DNA of 16,489 bases, from the NCBI GenBank assembly GCA_903943625.1, contig CAJAPL010000113.1, positions 1 to 16,489 on the forward strand, in the 5' to 3' direction. The notes beneath the pieces are model-generated. The model was not told the origin of the DNA. It searched no databases and saw nothing but the letters and a program-made list of their open reading frames with translations. This document shows, piece by piece, positions 1-9,597 of the stretch. The position numbers and the translations under genes are program-made. The DNA comes from an uncultured bacterium (GTDB lineage Bacteria; Patescibacteriota; Gracilibacteria; Absconditabacterales; Absconditicoccaceae). The number at the start of each line of letters is the position of its first letter. Positions within the stretch are counted from its first letter, which is position 1.

Positions 1-2
1 AT

Positions 3-1496
3 ATAGATCCAAGGGTCACAGAGACATTATGAATTTATCTAGATAAAAGATATCTTGGTAAGCTCATGCAAGCTGAAAATACTTATATTGAAAAACTCTG
101 AACAGGTAGGATTTCGTCAATACTCCAAAAAGGTATCACTGGGTGGATTATTTTATTATATGATATTATTATCCTCAATATTTCTATGTTAATTATTTTT
201 GTGTTATCGGTTTTTTATATTTCCAAATATTTCCCTTCTTTTACGCGGATTTTTATTTGATTTATTGTCTTCTCTAGTTTATGGATATGGTATCTAAAAG
301 ATAAAAATGTGTGACGAAGAAAAAAAGCTAAAGAATATGCAACAGAAATGGATAGAATGTTTATTAGGCGAGTAATGTCAAAATTTGAAATAATGCAAAG
401 TTGAAAGATAGCCGAGGAATCAACCAAAAGAGAGCGTCTGATACATTCACGGGTAAAAATAAAGACAAAAGAAAAATTACGACAAAGTGTTTGTTATGAT
501 TGAGTCTCATTTTTGATGCAAATTGTTTTCATTTTAACAGTCGCTATAGTATGAATATCTGTTTTTAATTGAAGATTTAGCTATGCGGAACTTGTTCTAG
601 TAATAGGTCTTGGTCGGCAGCTCGTATGACAACTTTCTAAAATATCGGCAATTATGAGAAATTCTGTGGATCAGTATGCTCAGATAGAAAAGTTACGAGA
701 GGTATTTGATGACAATGATTATATAGCCAGCAACAATTCAGATAGCGGGGATATTTTTACTTATAAAACATGAAATATAACAATCAAAAATATGGGGTTT
801 TATTATGAATTACACAACGCGATTTTTCAAAATTTCTCTATTAATATCAAGTGATGAACAAGAACAGCATTTGTCGGCGAATCTTGATGATGAAAGACAA
901 CATTGATTAAATTGCTTGCCTGATACATCAGACCAGATAAGTGAGAGATAATTATAGACTGACAAAAATTATCAAAAATAAAGCTAACAAACTACTATAG
1001 TCATATAGGATATCTTACCCAAGAACCATCGGTATTTGACGGTACAATTTACGAAAATTTGGTTTATGCTCTAAACTCTAAGCCAGTCAAGGAAGATATT
1101 GATAGGGCTATTAAAGACGCAAAATGTGAATTTATCTTAGAGTTTGAAAAATGACTAGAAACAGAAATCGGCGAGAGATGAATCCGTCTTTCATGAGGTC
1201 AAAAACAGAGACTAGCAATAGCAAAAATTATGCTCAAAAATCCCAATATAATTCTACTTGACGAACCAACCTCGGCTTTAGACTCCTTCAACGAAGAACT
1301 AATTAATATGGCGTTACATAATCTATTCAAATGAAAGACAGTCATAGTCGTTGCTCATAGATTGCAGACAGTTAAGCAAGCAGATAGAATTTTATTACTT
1401 GAACAAGGTAAAATACTTGAAGATGGGACACACGCAGAATTAGTAAAACTAAATTGAAAATATAAAAAAATGCTAGATTTGCAGAGTTGATTCTAG
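3..1496 (+). CDS. ABC exporter, fused membrane and ATPase domains (5' end missing)
   Basis: This is the C-terminal 497 residues of an ABCB/MsbA-type half-transporter, which uses ATP hydrolysis to export lipids, peptides or drugs. The reading frame is open from the window edge to TAG. Roughly the first 90 residues lie outside, judging from the usual 580-600 for the family. Hydrophobic segments fill about residues 50-100 and 160-200 of the fragment. The ATPase domain has Walker A GESGGGKTT (from residue 292; all three adjacent glycines are TGA), a Q-loop (LTQEPSVF), the signature LSGGQ (from 396; its first Gly is TGA), Walker B ILLDEP (Asp 420), a SALD D-loop and the H-loop AHR. Walker A has GGGKT where GSGKS/T is usual. 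The family call is secure; the substrate cannot be read from the sequence. Confidence 0.95.
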
Positions 1497-1497
1497 A

Positions 1498-1524
1498 TTT
1501 CACAATCCCCATATTAATGTGAAA
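1498..1524 (+). repeat. Inverted repeat just after the ABC exporter stop
   Basis: TTTCACA (1498-1504) and TGTGAAA (1518-1524) form a perfect 7-bp stem with a 13-nt loop, two bases after the ABC exporter stop codon. No T-run follows, so it is not a standard intrinsic terminator. It could protect the 3' end or bind a regulator. Confidence 0.35.
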
Positions 1525-1579
1525 AACATAGAAATCACAACAATAATAATATACGTAATATACAAGCAGTTAAATAAAC

Positions 1580-1607
1580 TTGAATAAAAAACCCGAATAT
1601 GTAAAGT
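1580..1607 (+). promoter_or_regulatory. Possible promoter for secD
   Basis: TTGAAT (1580-1585) and TAAAGT (1602-1607) are 16 bases apart in the 155-bp gap before secD. The -10 match is weak, and such matches arise easily by chance in AT-rich DNA. Confidence 0.25.
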
Positions 1608-1651
1608 GAAAAACAGTCACTAAGACAGATTTATTTTTTGTAATTGAAAGA

Positions 1652-3865
1652 ATGAAGTTAAGTAGAAGACAGACTTTTACAATCTTATTTTTACTTTGAT
1701 TATTTATAATTTTTTTCGTATGAAGAAAATTTGATACTCAAACATGAAAAAGAAGTTTAGTAGTCACTCCAGATTGAGTTACCCAGTTTAGAAAATGATT
1801 GGACGTTTCTGGTTGAACCAAATTGGTTTATAAAGTTTCTTACGAAAAATATGAGGAAATATATAAAGACGCAAAAGAACTAAGCGCCATCAAAAAGCTT
1901 ATAGAAACGATCGTTTTAAAAAACATAGATAAAAGAATATCCAAGCTATGAGTGAGCGATTACAAGGCATATGTACAAACTTTAAACGATCAACAATACA
2001 TAGTTGTAGAGATATGATGAATAGCTGATTTGGATCAGGCAAAAGAAATAATATGAAAAACAGTCGAGTTGGAATTTAGATTGCCAAATAAAGCAGAACC
2101 TAGTTCTCAAACTATAGCTGAAAGAGAAGCGAAAGCGGAATTACTTCTACAAGAGGTTAAAGCAGATCCTGAAAAGATGTCAGAATTTACAGACTGAAGA
2201 TGAGCAGAAAATATTTTTTATAACCATTTCACTGGGATTACATTAGCACAATTACCAGAAATATATCAAAAAAATCTCAAGCTTATAAATTCAATCCAAA
2301 CTTGAAAAGTTTCAGATATGTTAAAATGAGTATATGCAAATGTTCAAAATCAAGATCAAAACTGAGCAATAACTAGCACAGAGCTTAAGTGATATTCTTT
2401 TTTCCGTGTGATTGACAAAAAAAATGAGACAAAAACATTGATCATCGCTGATGATATTACAGCGGCAGCAAAAGGTTTATGATTAAAGAATGATAAAATA
2501 TTTTCAAAAGAAGACAACAAGCTATGAAATAATAAATATGAGTATATATGAGATAATCTAGTGTTTAACTTATGAGAGCTAGGTAGCTGACAAAATGCTT
2601 ATGACGTAAAAATAGTTAGCGTAGCAAAAAAAAGTTCTCTATGACTATCCAAAGATAAGTCCAATGAGCTAGACATACAGTTACAATCTATGGTAGACTC
2701 TATAATCTCTAAAATAGATAAAAAATGATTTAGTCTCCCTTCCTGAGCAAAAGCAGTAAACGATGGCCGGCTTTCTCAAGCTGATATTACAAAAACGATA
2801 ACTAACTTTGACCCAACAAGAACCGGCAAAATACAAACATACAAAAAATTTGATACTACCTATATTGTATATATCCGTGACCAAAAATCTCCGACAGAGA
2901 AAATATATTCTGTTATCAAAGTTTGGTGAGTTAATAAGGATGAATTTGAGGCTACTTTAAAAAATAAAGTAGTTTATGATATAGAAGATGTATTTATACA
3001 AGACAGAGAAACTTGGAAATTGGCTGTGGGCACAGAAAGTAACAAAGTACTTAACGGAGCTTATTTTAAATATGCCAATGTTAGTTCTTCTCAGGTCTGA
3101 CAACCAGTTGTTCTTATCAATTTTGATGACGCATGACAAAATATTTTTTGTGAAATAACTTCTGCTAATATAGGCAATCAGATGGCTATATTTATCTGAT
3201 GAAACCTATTAACGGCTCCAACCATCCAGTCTAAGATATGTTGATGATGAGCTCAAATAGACTGACAATTCACTGCGGATTCCGCAAAAGAACTAGTAAA
3301 TTCATTAAATGATTGAGCCTTGCCTGCGCCCTTGATTCTTATGCAAGAAGAAAAGGTTAGTCCTACTTTATGAGCAAATGCATTTAGTTGAGCTCTATTA
3401 GCAACGCTTATATGAATAGTAGCAATATATTTCTTGATGTTGTTTATGTACAAGCCAAAAAAATCATTTATAGCTCTAGGTACTATTGTTCTATTTATGG
3501 TCCTATTGTTGGCCTTTCTAAAATTAATAGACTATGCGCTATCTCTTAGTGGTATAGCGGCCGTTATATTATCTCTATGAATGGCAGTAGATGCCAATGT
3601 GCTAATATTTGAAAGATTACGTGAAGAATTAAGAGATTGAAAATCAATGTCTTCTGCAATAGAATTGGCAGTATCTAGGAGTCGGCCAGCTATCAGAGAT
3701 TGACAGCTTAGCACCTGATTGATTGCATTGTTGTTGTTCTCTATGTGAATAAGCATATTCAAATGATTTGGTTCAATGATGCTTATAACGATGTCCCTAA
3801 CTCTGCTTGTTAACGTGCCTTTTACAAAAGAGCTTTTAAAGATATTTTATCTAAAAAAAGAATAA
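1652..3865 (+). CDS. secD: Protein translocase subunit SecD
   Basis: SecD belongs to the Sec export machinery. It uses the proton gradient to help pull secreted proteins out of SecYEG on the outer face of the membrane. The 737-aa product has an N-terminal membrane segment (about residues 7-24), the family motif GLDVSGGT (49-56), an LEFRLPN stretch of the first periplasmic domain, a long extracytoplasmic region, and a C-terminal membrane block containing GMAVDANVLIFERLREEL from residue 643. The glycines that open GLDVSGGT and GMAVDANV are both TGA. It is longer than E. coli SecD (615 aa); the extra length is in the extracytoplasmic part. The ATG at 1652 is chosen because a short basic head and membrane segment follow directly; only GAAAG precedes it as a possible ribosome binding site. 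No secF follows: the next gene encodes a prepilin peptidase. Confidence 0.95.
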
Positions 3866-3866
3866 A

Positions 3867-4028
3867 TTGACTTGAAATGTAATATAAATTTGTTATAAAA
3901 TACTTCGTCCAATAGTATAATGTTGTTTGGACGCCAAATATATTAATTAGTTATATCGTCCACCACACGATAATAAACTAATAACAACGATAGGAAAATA
4001 AAAGTCCAGCCGGGCTTTTATTTTTTTT
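3867..4028 (+). ncRNA. Structured 3' UTR, small RNA or attenuator-like leader
   Basis: Three hairpins follow one another: CGTCCAA/TTGGACG (3906-3912 with 3927-3933), TATCGT/ACGATA (3954-3959 with 3967-3972) and the terminator (3997-4022). Several arms have rival partners. TGGAC (3928-3932) matches GTCCA at 3907, at 3958 and at 4004, the last inside the terminator's 5' arm. TATCGT also matches a second ACGATA at 3987. A perfect -10 box TATAAT sits at 3916-3921 without a good -35; TTGACT lies at 3867. It may be the secD 3' UTR, a separate small RNA, or a leader attenuating the downstream prepilin peptidase gene. No known RNA family is recognised. Confidence 0.4.
3997..4028 (+). terminator. Intrinsic terminator after secD
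   Basis: An 11-bp stem (3997-4007 with 4012-4022, one G-T pair) with the tetraloop AGCC runs straight into a run of T (4021-4028). Confidence 0.85.
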
Positions 4029-4147
4029 GATGCAAAATATTTGAACATTAGTAGTCATGATAGGCCCCCTTTGGCTAGATTAAAACATTGAATCGCAAAA
4101 ACTAATAAGTAATATACCAGCATCTAATTTATAATTTATTTCACATC
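4029..4147 (+). promoter_or_regulatory. Gap before the prepilin peptidase, with a possible promoter
   Basis: TTGAAT (4088-4093) and TAATAT (4110-4115), 16 bases apart, could start transcription of the prepilin peptidase gene downstream of the terminator. Nothing else in this stretch is convincing. A 17-codon ORF at 4030-4083 has no supporting evidence. Confidence 0.3.
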
Positions 4148-5026
4148 ATGGCCGTATTGATTTTTATAATTTGACTTATATTTTGATCGTTTGGATCGGT
4201 TTTGCTTACTAGATTATCGTCCAATAAATTTGATAAGAAAGAAATAAAATCTGTTGTGCTCTGATTGTCCAATTGTCCCAAATGCAAAAAAAGACTTAAT
4301 CCTCAAAATTTAATACCGCTACTTAGTTATATAATCCAAAACTGAACATGCGATCATTGTTCCCAAAAGATTTCGCCCTTTTATTTTATCATAGAGCTAC
4401 TTTCTTGATTGGTATTTTTACTTACATATTTGTTTTTGCCTCATGCAACGTATCTTATGTTATGATTCCGATTGCTTATCAACCGGGCCTTGCTTTTGAT
4501 TATGATATATGATTTTATGGAGTACGAACTACATATCCCTATCCTAACTATCGGTCTTATCATATCTCTTTTGCTACAATTTCTAAATCTGACTTGAGAT
4601 TATAAGATTGCGTTCTGGTGCTCTATTACTTTATTCACAACATTCTTAGCTATATATTATTTATCAAAACTATACGTCAAATACAGATACAAAAAAAACT
4701 TTGAATGAATCTGATTTTGAGATGTTATATTAGCTTTCTTTATATGAACATTGTTCCCATTTGTATTTCAGCTCAACAATTTAAATTTCAATACCACTAA
4801 TTTACTTAAACTTATTCTTGCTTTCGTCCTTATCAGTTCAATCTTATGAATAATCATCCGAGTTATAAAATTACTCCCAAAACACAGTTCTCATTGATAT
4901 AAGGATATCGTAAAACACCTCAATATTTCCTGACAACATATTATTCCATTTTTACCAGCAATGATTATAACCTACCGGATATTATTGTTCCAGGCTTCAT
5001 CTATTTTAAAAATATTATTACCATAA
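4148..5026 (+). CDS. pilD: Prepilin peptidase (type IV leader peptidase, family A24)
   Basis: The enzyme cuts the leader from type IV prepilins or pseudopilins at the inner face of the membrane and often methylates the new N-terminus. The 292-aa product has all the landmarks: an N-terminal membrane segment with GLIFGSFGSVLLTRL (compare GxxxGSFxNVxxxRL), a zinc-binding four-cysteine module (C43, C46, C68, C71) around NLIPLLSY, the first catalytic aspartate D122 in YDFMEYELHIP, and the second, D192, in GIGFGDV, where all three glycines are TGA. About seven further membrane segments follow the zinc module. The ATG is the only start between an upstream in-frame TAA (4106) and the conserved motif, and it has no ribosome binding site. 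The symbol is by family; pilin genes are not in the window. Confidence 0.93.
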
Positions 5027-5027
5027 A

Positions 5028-5945
5028 ATGACAGAAGAATTTATTAGCTACAAGGTAAGGACTAGGTTTGTTATAGTAACTGCTATAACATCATTTCTTT
5101 ATATCATGCTTATTTATTCTTTGTTTTTTATGCAAGATATGTTCCAGTCATTATTCTTTGTTTTTTTATTTTTTATATCATTTCACTTTTTCTACTTAGA
5201 AATCAAAAAGTATAAACTCAGATACTTCTTTATATGAGCATTGGTACTAAGTATTATAGAGGCTATTGTTATCTGATTTGGTATATGGCAATACGTGGTC
5301 TCATTATTAGCTTTCAATATAGGGATATTTGCATTCATATCAAATATAGAGGTCTCATTGAAAAGAAAGATTCGATTCAATAGTGTCGGTTATTTTACCA
5401 TATGATGATATATATTTACTGCTTTTACGGCGATTACATACAGTTTTGCACTGATCTGAATGTATAGCCAGTTTCCGTTTAAATGCGCGGACTTATCTAG
5501 TGCATCAAGCAATGTAGTAGATTTTTTTACAAACCCTTTAAAAATCTGACTAGATAAAGCAAATCAAATCAAACAAGACACTCAATGATTTTTTCAATCT
5601 AGTCTATGAAATACATTATGACAAAAATCTTCAATTGAACCACAGACAAAACTTGGCGCTCTTGTAAATGATTATAGACAAAGAATCATCGACCAAGTAG
5701 TCAAAGACAATAAGTCCGTAAATATGTGAATATGCGATTATGTCCTATGAGAGATAAATAGTAGATACAACAATCCAGCATTCCAATTCTCTGTCATTTT
5801 ACTTATGTATCTTTTGTTTTATCCGTTCTTGAGGATTATCTTCCGAATTATGAGCATACTATGAATATTTATATTTAAAGTACTATTTCGATTAAAAGTT
5901 TATAATGTTAAAAAAGTCCTGAAAGAAGTAGAAGAAATAAGTTAA
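5028..5945 (+). CDS. Unrecognised multi-pass membrane protein next to the prepilin peptidase
   Basis: I do not recognise this 305-aa protein. Its start lies one base after the stop of the prepilin peptidase gene, so the two are very probably cotranscribed and translationally coupled. The first half (about residues 15-155) has five or six hydrophobic segments. Then comes a roughly 90-residue polar loop (about 155-245), rich in Gln, Asn and Asp and with cysteines near both ends. A last strongly hydrophobic pair (about 250-285) and a basic-to-acidic tail (KVLKEVEEIS) close it. Glycine codons are mostly TGA. Position suggests a role in type IV pilus or competence machinery, but this is inference from the neighbour only. 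Confidence 0.85.
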
Positions 5946-5965
5946 ACAAAAAACAAAAGCAAGAT

Positions 5966-6214
5966 ATGAAAAATCTAATAGAATGGCTTAAGTCATTATT
6001 GGTATGGCTCACCAGGAAAATAATAAGCACGGTGACCCTATCTGCCATTATCATAACGGTAATCCTAATCTATCGTTTCTTTGATGAAAAATTCTACATT
6101 ATCCGTCCATTTCCGTACTCTTTTGTGGGAGTCCTGATAACCTTTGTAGTGCTCTGTATTGTATTAATCCTAATTTATTTGAGCCTATACTACGATGAGG
6201 ACGATAAAAAATAA
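5966..6214 (+). CDS. Small two-helix membrane protein, unknown function
   Basis: This 82-aa protein has two clear membrane helices (about residues 20-37 and 51-73), an N-terminal amphipathic stretch (IEWLKSLLVWLTRK) and an acidic end (DEDDKK). It has a single glycine and no TGA codon, so it reads the same under any code. It lies 20 bp after the preceding membrane protein and directly before a terminator, which makes it the probable last gene of the prepilin peptidase operon. The spaced pair of hydrophobic helices and the length are genuine-gene features, but no family is recognised. Confidence 0.75.
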   Translation: MKNLIEWLKSLLVWLTRKIISTVTLSAIIITVILIYRFFDEKFYIIRPFPYSFVGVLITFVVLCIVLILIYLSLYYDEDDKK

Positions 6215-6247
6215 AAATCCTGGTCTGTTTTACAATCGGGATTTTTT
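6213..6247 (+). terminator. Intrinsic terminator of the prepilin peptidase operon
   Basis: AAAAATCC (6213-6220) pairs with GGATTTTT (from 6239) around an 18-nt loop, and the 3' arm continues as a T-run to 6247. The stem begins inside the stop codon of the small membrane protein. Confidence 0.75.
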
Positions 6248-6256
6248 ATAAATTAG

Positions 6257-6284
6257 TTGAAAGCTAAATAACAAAATATACAAT
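6257..6284 (+). promoter_or_regulatory. Promoter for the S51-like peptidase gene
   Basis: TTGAAA (6257-6262), a 16-bp spacer and TACAAT (6279-6284) make a good sigma-70-type promoter directly after a terminator. Transcription would start near 6291, at the hairpin just before the ATG. Confidence 0.5.
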
Positions 6285-6288
6285 GCAC

Positions 6289-6307
6289 CTACTATTTATT
6301 ATAGTAG
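6289..6307 (+). repeat. Hairpin or operator between promoter and start codon
   Basis: CTACTAT (6289-6295) and ATAGTAG (6301-6307) form a perfect 7-bp inverted repeat with a 5-nt spacer. It lies between the predicted -10 box and the start codon at 6315, so it could be a 5'-end mRNA hairpin or a dimeric repressor site. Confidence 0.45.
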
Positions 6308-6314
6308 TATTAGA

Positions 6315-6881
6315 ATGAAATTCTTTCTCCATGGATGATGCGCATCTATTGATTCCCCAAAAAACAAAGAATTTTTTCAAAGTTTCTGTGGTCATGGAAG
6401 CAAAATTCTGATTTTACCATTTGGATGAGAACCAGAAGAACAAATATTTAATGATTACAAACAAAACTTTATAAAACATAACCCAGATAATAATCTACTA
6501 TTTATGTGTGCTAGTCGTGATATATCTACGCTTATAGATCAAATCAAAAACAATGATATTCTATTTTTCCCTTGATGAAAGCCCTATAAATATTTTGAGC
6601 TTATAAACAGAATCCCCAACTTCAAAGAGCTTTGCAAAAACAAAACTATTGCTGGAGCATCATGATGAGCTATAATGTGGGCAAAAGTATACTATAGTTC
6701 AAATGCAGAAAATCTAAGGGAATGAAACGGGTTTCTTCCAATCAAAATTATAGTACACCGATGATCTGATAAACATCCTTGATTGTCTCGGGAAGAAAGA
6801 GAAATATTATTGGACCAATACGGAGAAAAATTACCAATATATAAAATACCAGAACAAGAATATGTTGAGTTTACTATTTAA
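6315..6881 (+). CDS. S51-like serine peptidase (dipeptidase E/cyanophycinase type)
   Basis: The 188-aa product resembles family S51 enzymes of the class-I glutamine amidotransferase fold, such as dipeptidase E. It opens with MKFFLHGGCAS (family: MKxLLxSGG), has ILFFPGGKPYKYFELI (the GGN-like strand and loop), and the nucleophile elbow GASGGAIMW with Ser116 as the expected catalytic serine. Both glycines after that serine are TGA. Candidate histidines follow in IIVHRGSDKHPG. It is shorter than E. coli dipeptidase E (229 aa) and lacks some of the usual C-terminal part, so the exact substrate is open. It is followed after 11 bp by the U32-family gene and is probably in one transcript with it. 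Start: the first in-frame ATG, placing the first beta strand at the N-terminus. Confidence 0.75.
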
Positions 6882-6892
6882 AAATCATTATT

Positions 6893-8140
6893 ATGGTTAA
6901 ATTAGTTGCCCCGGGCGGATCTTATAACAAAGCTATCACAGCTAGTAAATATGGTGCAGATGAGGTCTATGTGTGAGTGCCATTTACATCACTTAGGATG
7001 AGACAAAACAGAATCCATGATTTTGATGATCTCAAAAAAACTATTGATGCCTTGCATTCAAACGGTACAAGAGCTCTACTCACGATGAATATTTTCCCTA
7101 GAAATAATGATATAAAAATTTTTGAATCTGTCGTAGAAAAAATTTCAGATGTATGAGCAGATGCAATAATTTTTTCTGATCCATGAACTTTCAAAATCAT
7201 TAGAAAATATTTACCAGATACTGATCTTCACCTAAGCACTCAGACATCGACTATGAATTACGGCGCTGTCCAGTTTCGATATGACTTAGGTGTCAAAAGG
7301 GTCGTCCTTGCCAGGGAGCTTCATATAGATGAAATATCCGATATCAAAAAAAAAGTTCCCAAAATGGAACTAGAGGTTTTTGTCCACGGAGCTATGTGTA
7401 TGTCATATTCAGGACGTTGTTTGTTATGAGATTATATGTCAGGGAGACCAGGCAATAAATGAGAATGCTCACATGCTTGTAGATTCAAATACAAGGTCCG
7501 ATTGGAAGAGGAACGCAGACCTGGCAAATTATTCCAGTTAGAGTGAGATGAGGCTTGAAGCCACATACTATCATCCAAAGATCTATGTGTGATAGACAAT
7601 TTAGCTCAAATTTTACCATACGTCGACGCCCTCAAAATCGAATGAAGATCCAAATCAGAGTTTTATGTATGATCTATTGTAAAAGCTTATAGACATGCCA
7701 TCGATTCTATTTCAAAAAACAAAAAGCCTGACTCTAAAATACTGAATCTTGTAAACGTAGTCCCTCATAGACAATATCGAGATGGTTTTTTATTAAATAA
7801 ATTACAAAATTATCCTGAAGGCGAAAATTCTTTACAACCAGACATTACTTCTACAACATTAGACTCAGCCTGACCACTATTTAATCGTAATTATTTCTGA
7901 ATATTTACAGATAATTTTATTGAGCATAACGGTAAAAAATATTTCCAAATAGATCCCAAAGAAGTAATCATCAGATGAACTAAAGTTAAATTTATATCTC
8001 CTAAATCTATGTGAGGATTGGTAATCCTAGACATACTAAACTCTAAATGAAAAGAATTAGAAAAAGCAACATGCAACACGCCAGATATTTATATACTTAC
8101 AGATGCCAAACTTTCAGGTCGAGAAATTTTATATGAATAA
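6893..8140 (+). CDS. U32-family protein (TrhP/YegQ-like tRNA hydroxylation or peptidase U32)
   Basis: U32 proteins were first described as collagenase-like peptidases; bacterial members such as TrhP (YegQ) are needed to make 5-hydroxyuridine at position 34 of tRNA. The 415-aa product begins with KLVAPGGSYNKAITASKYGADEVYVG, a typical U32 barrel start (family: APAGSxExLxAAxxxGADAVYxG). It carries the family signature EVFVHGAMCMSYSGRCLLG (161-179), a following cysteine cluster (GECSHACRF) and KIEGR (248-252), whose invariant glycine is TGA. A C-terminal beta-rich domain follows, as in TrhP-length members. The last position of the signature is Gly (TGA) where Ser is usual. It ends only 3 bp from the convergent MFS gene. 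Confidence 0.9.
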
Positions 8141-8143
8141 AAT

Positions 8144-9445
8144 TTAAATCTTTACTATTTTGTGTCTAAATAATCTTCTAGTTATCAAAGCCAAGCCGAC
8201 AATAAACGTTAATGCTCCAGCCCAAACAAATCAGTATTTAAGTCATATGAGGCTTATTAATAATCCAAATCCAAGTGATCATATCACGTCTCACAATCTT
8301 CCTACAAATTGACTTACTCCTGTGATGGCTCATCCATCATTTGGATGTATATAGTCAGATATCAATCATTCGACTATAGGGCTAGCCATTGCTATACCCA
8401 GAGCTATACCAAAAGATAATATCAAGATATTTCAGAAGTTATTACTAAATGCGATAAGAGAAAACAACAGAGCTAAGAAAATAAATATGATTCATATAAA
8501 TGTTTTTTTATTATATTTGTCGGCTATTTCTGCAGTGAAAAAATTTAATACATATGGTATGCGCATTACGGCAAATACAATTGCTATCTGAGACAATGAT
8601 AAATCATTTTTGATGGCTACTATAGGAATAAATAGGAATCATATATAGTTCAATACATTTAAGAAGAATTGTATACCAAGCGCTTGATACATTTTTTTAC
8701 CATATCATTTCACGTCTTCAAATATTCTTTTATAACCACTCAAAGAAAACATTTCTGACAAAAACTGATGTAAAAATGATTCCTTTTTAAACATATGTCT
8801 GATCTTTTTATGTTTCAATTCTACATGGAAAAATCTATCTGTTAATATAGACGCGATACTTGATAATACAATAAATAAAAATAAATAAGGTAAATCTATC
8901 CACACTATCATTAAAGAAGCCAATACTGCTCATATGACATAGGCAAGATTCATACTAGAAAACATCAGCCCAAAGACTGAACATCTATTATGTTTATTGG
9001 AATGTTCACGTATGTATGATTGATATGTTGTAAAAGAAGTAGCAGTTGCAAATCCATTTATTATAACGGCAATTATAAGTACTATCAAAGAACCAAAAGC
9101 ACCCGAGAAAAAATATAAAAATCAGCACAGTATATAAAGTACCTTACCAGTGAATAAAATATATCTGATATCTCAGCGGTCATCTAGATCTCATACAGGT
9201 ATAGAGAAGATCATTTTGCTAATGGCTAAAATAGCTCATATGATAGATACCCACAATACATTGTCCACAATCATTTTAACATATATAGAAAAGAAAGTAT
9301 CTGCGCCTAGTCATCGTCCAAGCATAAATATAAATAGAGAAAAAGACATTATCCTGATAGATACTGGTATAGAAAAAAAATCTTTTTTTATAACGTAGAA
9401 AAGTCAGTGATTCCTCTGCATATTATTTATAAGTTCTTTTTGCAT
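8144..9445 (-). CDS. Major facilitator superfamily transporter
   Basis: The 433-aa product has about twelve hydrophobic segments in two halves separated by a basic, charged cytoplasmic loop (about residues 195-235, with HVELKHKKIRHMFKKE), as is typical of MFS carriers. The loop between helices 2 and 3 reads GDLDDRGDIRYI, a form of MFS motif A (GxxxDRxGRR). Near the end PNDGGAITGVSQFVGRLGD resembles the helix 10-11 region of drug- or sugar-type carriers. The substrate cannot be told. The start is the only ATG before an upstream stop and gives a short soluble head before the first helix. A good promoter lies 31 bp upstream. Many glycines in the helices are TGA. Confidence 0.88.
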
Positions 9446-9476
9446 AAACAAAGTTTTTAATAAATATCGTAAAAAT

Positions 9477-9504
9477 ATTTTAATGAAAAATATTTTATTG
9501 TCAA
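9477..9504 (-). promoter_or_regulatory. Promoter for the MFS transporter gene
   Basis: On the minus strand TTGACA (9504-9499), a 16-bp spacer and TAAAAT (9482-9477) form a strong promoter. Its -35 box is part of the T-tract of the upstream terminator. Confidence 0.6.
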
Positions 9505-9533
9505 AAAACGGAGCACATTAACTGACTCCGTTT
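9501..9533 (-). terminator. Intrinsic terminator after the basic 114-aa protein gene
   Basis: AAACGGAG (9506-9513) and CTCCGTTT (9526-9533) form a perfect 8-bp stem with a 12-nt loop. On the minus strand the 3' arm runs into six T, so it ends minus-strand transcripts. Confidence 0.8.
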
Positions 9534-9597
9534 CTTATTTATCCACTATGTAATCTAATCAACTGATTTGTGTGACCTAGATATTGATTAATTATAA

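Noticed and set aside
3253..3762. Open frames on the minus strand inside secD
   Set aside because: They are antisense to a long, well-conserved gene and encode nothing recognisable. Antisense ORFs are frequent here because the minus strand of TGA-rich genes has few stops.
4030..4083. A 17-codon ORF after the secD terminator, possibly a leader peptide
   Set aside because: It is short and hydrophobic, with no ribosome binding site or runs of regulatory codons. Chance is the simpler explanation.
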